DNA of 8,563 nt from NCBI GenBank assembly GCA_023416315.1, contig JAEZIA010000059.1, forward strand, positions 1 to 8,563. The letters are read 5' to 3'. The notes beneath the pieces are model-generated. The model was not told the DNA's origin, ran no database searches, and saw only the letters and a program-made list of their open reading frames with translations. Origin of the DNA: Actinomycetes bacterium. Lineage in GTDB: Bacteria; Actinomycetota; Actinomycetes; Mycobacteriales; Mycobacteriaceae. This document shows, piece by piece, positions 5,874-8,563 of this stretch. Made by a program: the position numbers and the translations under genes. Every line of letters begins with the position of its first letter. Position 1 is the first letter of the stretch.

Positions 5874-6740
5874 TCATAGCGGAAATTCGACCCCTGTGAG
5901 CTGCTCGGACAGCCGCCACAGCGCCGCGGCGGTGGTCTTGTTGCGGGCCAGCGGGCTGCGCGGTGACGGCCCGGTCGGCCCGCGCATCGCGAACCGGGGA
6001 CCGATGAAGCTGTTGCCGGGAAGGTCCGCCGCCGCGGCGTACAGGGTCTGCCGGGCACCGAACTCGGGGCTGGTGGCCACCAGTGCGTTGCCGGTGTCCC
6101 AGACCCGGGTGCCGAACCGGTTGCCGGTCTGTCCCTGCAGGTTGGTCGCGGAGTAGCCGGGGTGGGCGGCGTGCGATTTCAGCGGCGACCCGGCGGCGTC
6201 AAGGCGCTTCTGCAGTTCGCTGGTGAATAGCAGATTGGCCAGCTTCGACTGGCCGTAGGCCAGCCAGGCCGAGTACGGCCGGGCCTTCCAGTTCAGGTCC
6301 TTGAGGCTGATCTTGCCCAGCAGGTGCATGAACGACGACACCGTGACGACGCGGTCGCCGACCTTCGGCAGCAGCAGGTTCGTCAGCGCGAAGTGGCCGA
6401 GATGGTTGGTCCCGATCTGGCTCTCGAAGCCGTCTTTGGTGACCGCGTACGGGACCGCCATGATGCCGGCGTTGTTGATCAGGACATCGACGGCGTCCAC
6501 CCCCGCGGCGAAGTCGCGGATCGAGCCGAGGTCTTGCAGATCGAGCGCGCGCACCTCGACATCGCCGGTCATGGTGGCGGCCGCGTCCTGCCCCTTGGCG
6601 GTGTTGCGACAGGCCAGGATCACGTGCGCGCCGACGCGGGCCAATTCACGAGCGGTGACCAGACCCAGCCCGCTGTTGGCTCCGGTGACGATGGCGGTGC
6701 GCCCGGCGAACGACGGCAGATCTGCGGCGGTCCAACTCAT
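5874..6740 (-). CDS. Short-chain dehydrogenase/reductase (retinol dehydrogenase/WWOX-like)
   Basis: This 288-residue NAD(P)-dependent oxidoreductase has a classical SDR Rossmann fold. The cofactor loop is TGANSGLG (19-26), with a basic residue in ACRN (43-46) that suggests NADP preference. NNAG is at 89-92, and the catalytic residues are Asn112, Ser135 or Ser136 in VSSF, Tyr162 and Lys166 in YGQSK. The LxNNAGIM and TNHLGHF segments are typical of the retinol dehydrogenase/WWOX-like group; the substrate is unknown. No Shine-Dalgarno precedes the ATG at 6740, but a -10-like TAAAGT lies 8 bases upstream. The gene is not found in this place in M. tuberculosis as I recall it, so it is an insertion into a conserved neighbourhood, although its composition does not look foreign. 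Confidence 0.93.
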   Translation of the reverse strand: MSWTAADLPSFAGRTAIVTGANSGLGLVTARELARVGAHVILACRNTAKGQDAAATMTGDVEVRALDLQDLGSIRDFAAGVDAVDVLINNAGIMAVPYAVTKDGFESQIGTNHLGHFALTNLLLPKVGDRVVTVSSFMHLLGKISLKDLNWKARPYSAWLAYGQSKLANLLFTSELQKRLDAAGSPLKSHAAHPGYSATNLQGQTGNRFGTRVWDTGNALVATSPEFGARQTLYAAAADLPGNSFIGPRFAMRGPTGPSPRSPLARNKTTAAALWRLSEQLTGVEFPL

Positions 6741-6748
6741 GGGAGATC

Positions 6749-6754
6749 ACTTTA
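6749..6754 (-). promoter_or_regulatory. Candidate -10 box of the short-chain dehydrogenase (TAAAGT)
   Basis: TAAAGT on the minus strand matches TANNNT and is separated from the ATG at 6740 by 8 bases. With no Shine-Dalgarno in between, transcription may start at or next to the ATG (leaderless). The gap is slightly longer than the usual six or seven bases, and there is no -35 match at 17 bases. Confidence 0.4.
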
Positions 6755-6774
6755 GGGGGACGGGCGCTCGCCCT

Positions 6775-6842
6775 CCCCCGAGCAGACGCAAAAACCCCCG
6801 ACACGCCGGGATTTCGGAACAGTTTGCGTCTGCTCGCGGGGG
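6775..6842 (-). terminator. Nested hairpin terminator after lpqT inside a 14-bp-arm inverted repeat
   Basis: The outer arms CGAGCAGACGCAAA (6779-6792) and TTTGCGTCTGCTCG (6823-6836) are perfect inverted repeats. They can be extended by four G:C pairs (6775-6778 with 6838-6841) if C6837 is bulged. Inside the 30-base loop, read on the minus strand, CCCGG-CGTG-TCGGG forms a small stem (6810-6797), followed by GG and TTTTT (6794-6790), a standard intrinsic terminator. The element begins 12 bases after the lpqT stop and precedes the dehydrogenase. It most likely ends the prs-arsC-lpqT transcript. The T-tract exists only in the minus direction. Confidence 0.8.
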
Positions 6843-6854
6843 AAGGCGACCCGG

Positions 6855-7505
6855 CTACTTCTTTACTGTGACGCTGAAGCCCTTGATGATCGCCTCGACG
6901 TCGTCGGACGCCGCGGCGGCCTGGTCGGCCAGCGTGGTGATCGTCAACTGGACCAGATACCGCTGGAAGGCCGGCGCCGGGGTCACCGGGATGACCACCC
7001 GGTTGTAGGAGTGCAGCCGCTTGTCGTTCAGGTCGTAGCTGCCCTCGATCATCGCGGACGGGAACCCATTGAAGTCATTGGAGGAAGCGTTCAATTTGGT
7101 GAAGTTTTTCGACATCTCGGCGTCGACGCTGGCGTGCTTGAGCGCCTCGGCGACGTCGAAGTTGCCGTTCAGCTTGAATACGATCACCATCGCCGTCGGA
7201 TAGGTGTTGTTCTTCGCGATCACCTCGGTGCCCGGCGAGAAATTCGAGTTGTTGTACTTGGTCCAGCCGGGCGGGCGCGGCAGGGTCACCGTGATGTCGG
7301 TGAGCTTATCCAGCGGAATCTGCTCGCCGGTGACTCCGACCCCGTAGAGGTACTCCGAAATCGGCTGCGGTGTGCTCGACGTGGTTGGAGCTGTCGTGGT
7401 CGTGGCCGGTGTGCTCCACACCGAGGAGTAATCCGGCGGCGTCGACCCGCACGCCGCGACGGCCATGGTCAGCGCGATGGACAGCGCCGCGCGACGGGCT
7501 CTCAC
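6855..7505 (-). CDS. lpqT: LpqN/LpqT family lipoprotein
   Basis: This is a 216-residue secreted lipoprotein. A short signal peptide (MRARRAALSIALTMAVAAC) ends in the lipobox Val16-Ala17-Ala18-Cys19, so Cys19 should be lipidated and the protein anchored on the outer face of the plasma membrane. A Thr/Ser/Pro-rich linker (about 21-48) precedes the folded LpqN/LpqT domain (about 60-216, with PRPPGW near 76-81). The family is mycobacterial; the related LpqN has been linked to MmpL3 and cell-envelope biology, but the role of LpqT is unclear. The start is a GTG at 7505 that overlaps the TGA of the ArsC-like gene as GTGA. It lies downstream of prs, as in M. tuberculosis, so the symbol rests on both sequence and gene order. 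Confidence 0.93.
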   Translation of the reverse strand: MRARRAALSIALTMAVAACGSTPPDYSSVWSTPATTTTAPTTSSTPQPISEYLYGVGVTGEQIPLDKLTDITVTLPRPPGWTKYNNSNFSPGTEVIAKNNTYPTAMVIVFKLNGNFDVAEALKHASVDAEMSKNFTKLNASSNDFNGFPSAMIEGSYDLNDKRLHSYNRVVIPVTPAPAFQRYLVQLTITTLADQAAAASDDVEAIIKGFSVTVKK

Positions 7506-7843
7506 AGAATTTCGTTGACCGATTCGATCGGCCGGGCCAACCGGGTGCCTTTGGGGGTCACCACGAACGGGCGCTCGATGAGAATCGGGTTGGCGGCCAT
7601 GGCGTCCAGCAGTTCGTCATCGTCGGCCTCGGCGAGGTTCAGCTCGGTGTAGAGCGCCTCCCGCTTGCGGACCGCGGCACGCACCTCGATGCCGGCGTCG
7701 GCGATCAGCTTGGCGATCTCGGCACGCGACGGCGGGGTTTTCAGATACTCGACGATCTCCGGTTGGATTCCATTGTCGCGCAATAGATCGAGTGTCTTGC
7801 GAGAGGTGCTGCAGCGCGGGTTGTGATAGATGGTGCTTGACAA
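7502..7843 (-). CDS. arsC: ArsC-family (arsenate reductase-like, thioredoxin-fold) protein
   Basis: This is a 113-residue small cytoplasmic protein of the glutaredoxin-type ArsC family, close to the usual length. The active-site segment YHNPRCSTSRKTL (6-18) has the nucleophile Cys11, and the arginines expected to bind the oxyanion appear at about Arg59 (AVRKRE), Arg91 (IERPF) and Arg104 (LARP). This supports real arsenate reductase chemistry, although such genes outside ars operons may act as general redox proteins; none of arsB, acr3 or arsR is visible here. The start is a TTG at 7843, directly after the prs stop (TAG|TTG). GGAG 8 bases upstream supports it, and there is no in-frame ATG or GTG that would keep the conserved N-terminus. 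Confidence 0.92.
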   Translation of the reverse strand: MSSTIYHNPRCSTSRKTLDLLRDNGIQPEIVEYLKTPPSRAEIAKLIADAGIEVRAAVRKREALYTELNLAEADDDELLDAMAANPILIERPFVVTPKGTRLARPIESVNEIL

Positions 7844-8563
7844 CTATGCATCTCCATCGAAAAGGCCTGTCACCGAACCGTTTTCGAAGACGGCGCGGAT
7901 GGTGCTGGCCAGCAGCGGCGCGATGGACAACACCGTGAGTTGGTTGAACCGCTTGGACTCGTCGATCGGCAGCGTGTTGGTGACGATCACCTCGCGTGCG
8001 CCGCTGTCGGCCAGGCGCTCGCGGGCCGGGTCGGACAGCACGCCGTGGGTGGCGGCGATGATGACGTCCTTGGCGCCGTCGTTGTGCAGCAGCTTCACCG
8101 CGCCGGCGATGGTGCCGCCGGTGTCGATCATGTCGTCGGTCAGTACGCAGGTCTTGCCGGCCACGTCGCCGACGACCCGGTTGGACACCACCTGGTTGGG
8201 CACCTTCGGGTCGCGGGTCTTGTGGATGAACGCCAGCGGCGTGCCGCCCAGCGCGTCGGCCCACTTCTCGGCGACCCGCACGCGGCCGGAGTCCGGGGAG
8301 ACCACGACCACGTTCTCGCAGTTGTAGTTGTCCCGGATGTAGCCGGTCAGCAGTGGCTGGGCGCGCATGTGGTCCACCGGCCCGTCGAAGAAGCCCTGGA
8401 TCTGGTCGGTGTGCAGATCGACCGAGACGATGCGGTCGGCACCCGCGGTCTTGAGCAGATCGGCGACCAGGCGTGCCGAGATCGGCTCGCGGCCACGGTG
8501 CTTCTTGTCCTGGCGGGCGTAGGGATAGAACGGCAGGATCGCGGTGATGCGCTTGGCGCTGCC
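7844..8563 (-). CDS. prs: Ribose-phosphate pyrophosphokinase (PRPP synthetase), 3' part
   Basis: This enzyme makes phosphoribosyl pyrophosphate from ribose 5-phosphate and ATP, feeding purine, pyrimidine, histidine, tryptophan, NAD and (in mycobacteria) arabinan precursor synthesis. The frame is open to the window edge, with 239 residues visible out of roughly 326, so the N-terminus is missing. Visible motifs, counted from the edge: FYPYARQDKKHRGREPIS (12-29) with the ATP-binding Arg-Gln, VDLHTDQIQGFF (48-59), the catalytic loop HKTRDP (about 114-119), the PRPP loop DDMIDTGGT (143-151) and the end GLFDGDA. This is a standard class I enzyme. The gene is the first visible member of a unit with the ArsC-like gene and lpqT; in M. 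tuberculosis glmU lies upstream, which I would expect beyond the right edge. Confidence 0.97.
   Translation of the reverse strand, partial: GSAKRITAILPFYPYARQDKKHRGREPISARLVADLLKTAGADRIVSVDLHTDQIQGFFDGPVDHMRAQPLLTGYIRDNYNCENVVVVSPDSGRVRVAEKWADALGGTPLAFIHKTRDPKVPNQVVSNRVVGDVAGKTCVLTDDMIDTGGTIAGAVKLLHNDGAKDVIIAATHGVLSDPARERLADSGAREVIVTNTLPIDESKRFNQLTVLSIAPLLASTIRAVFENGSVTGLFDGDA

Noticed and set aside
7617..8264. A 215-codon minus-strand frame overlapping prs and the ArsC-like gene
   Set aside because: It is an out-of-frame shadow of prs, rich in Arg and Gly. The prs frame carries all catalytic motifs.

Overview
The window looks like chromosome of a high-GC mycobacterium, most likely a fast-growing Mycolicibacterium. 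The gene order prs - lpqT - rplY - pth, all on the minus strand, matches the order I recall from Mycobacterium tuberculosis (Rv1017c to Rv1014c). Here an ArsC-like gene sits between prs and lpqT, and a short-chain dehydrogenase sits between lpqT and rplY. LpqT-type lipoproteins and DUF6611-type proteins are typical of mycobacteria. Several starts lack a Shine-Dalgarno sequence or use GTG or TTG, which also fits. Species level is not claimed.

Left third (1-4414). A minus-strand pair consists of an MFS exporter fused to a C-terminal universal-stress (UspA) domain (92-2113) and, through a 4-base GTGA overlap, the first 31 codons of another gene that runs off the left edge. Divergent from the exporter, on the plus strand, are an iron-sulfur protein related to epoxyqueuosine reductase (2296-3315) and, 9 bases later, a six-helix DUF998 membrane protein (3325-4056). 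The 182-base divergent region (2114-2295) holds two inverted repeats. One is a 26-bp operator-like palindrome that ends one base before the start codon of the iron-sulfur gene. The DUF998 gene runs tail-to-tail into a DUF6611-type gene (3908-4414, minus) with a 149-base coding overlap.

Right half (4497-8563), all on the minus strand and read from right to left: prs (PRPP synthetase, 5' end outside the window), an ArsC-family gene starting with TTG directly after the prs stop, and lpqT coupled to it by another GTGA overlap. This three-gene unit ends in a nested hairpin: a small GC-rich stem with a five-T tract lies inside a much larger inverted repeat with perfect 14-bp arms. Then come a classical short-chain dehydrogenase with a possible leaderless start, rplY (ribosomal protein L25/CTC) with its own -10-like box and a clear Shine-Dalgarno, and pth (peptidyl-tRNA hydrolase) 9 bases behind rplY.

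The right half is mostly conserved housekeeping: PRPP supply, the 5S rRNA-binding L25 protein, peptidyl-tRNA recycling and one envelope lipoprotein. The left third is accessory. I do not see a phage, insertion sequence, CRISPR array, tRNA or rRNA. I also do not see a clear multi-gene system of an unknown type. The most unusual items are the operator-like palindrome, the iron-sulfur protein with a missing cluster ligand, the exporter-Usp fusion, the long convergent overlap and the nested terminator.
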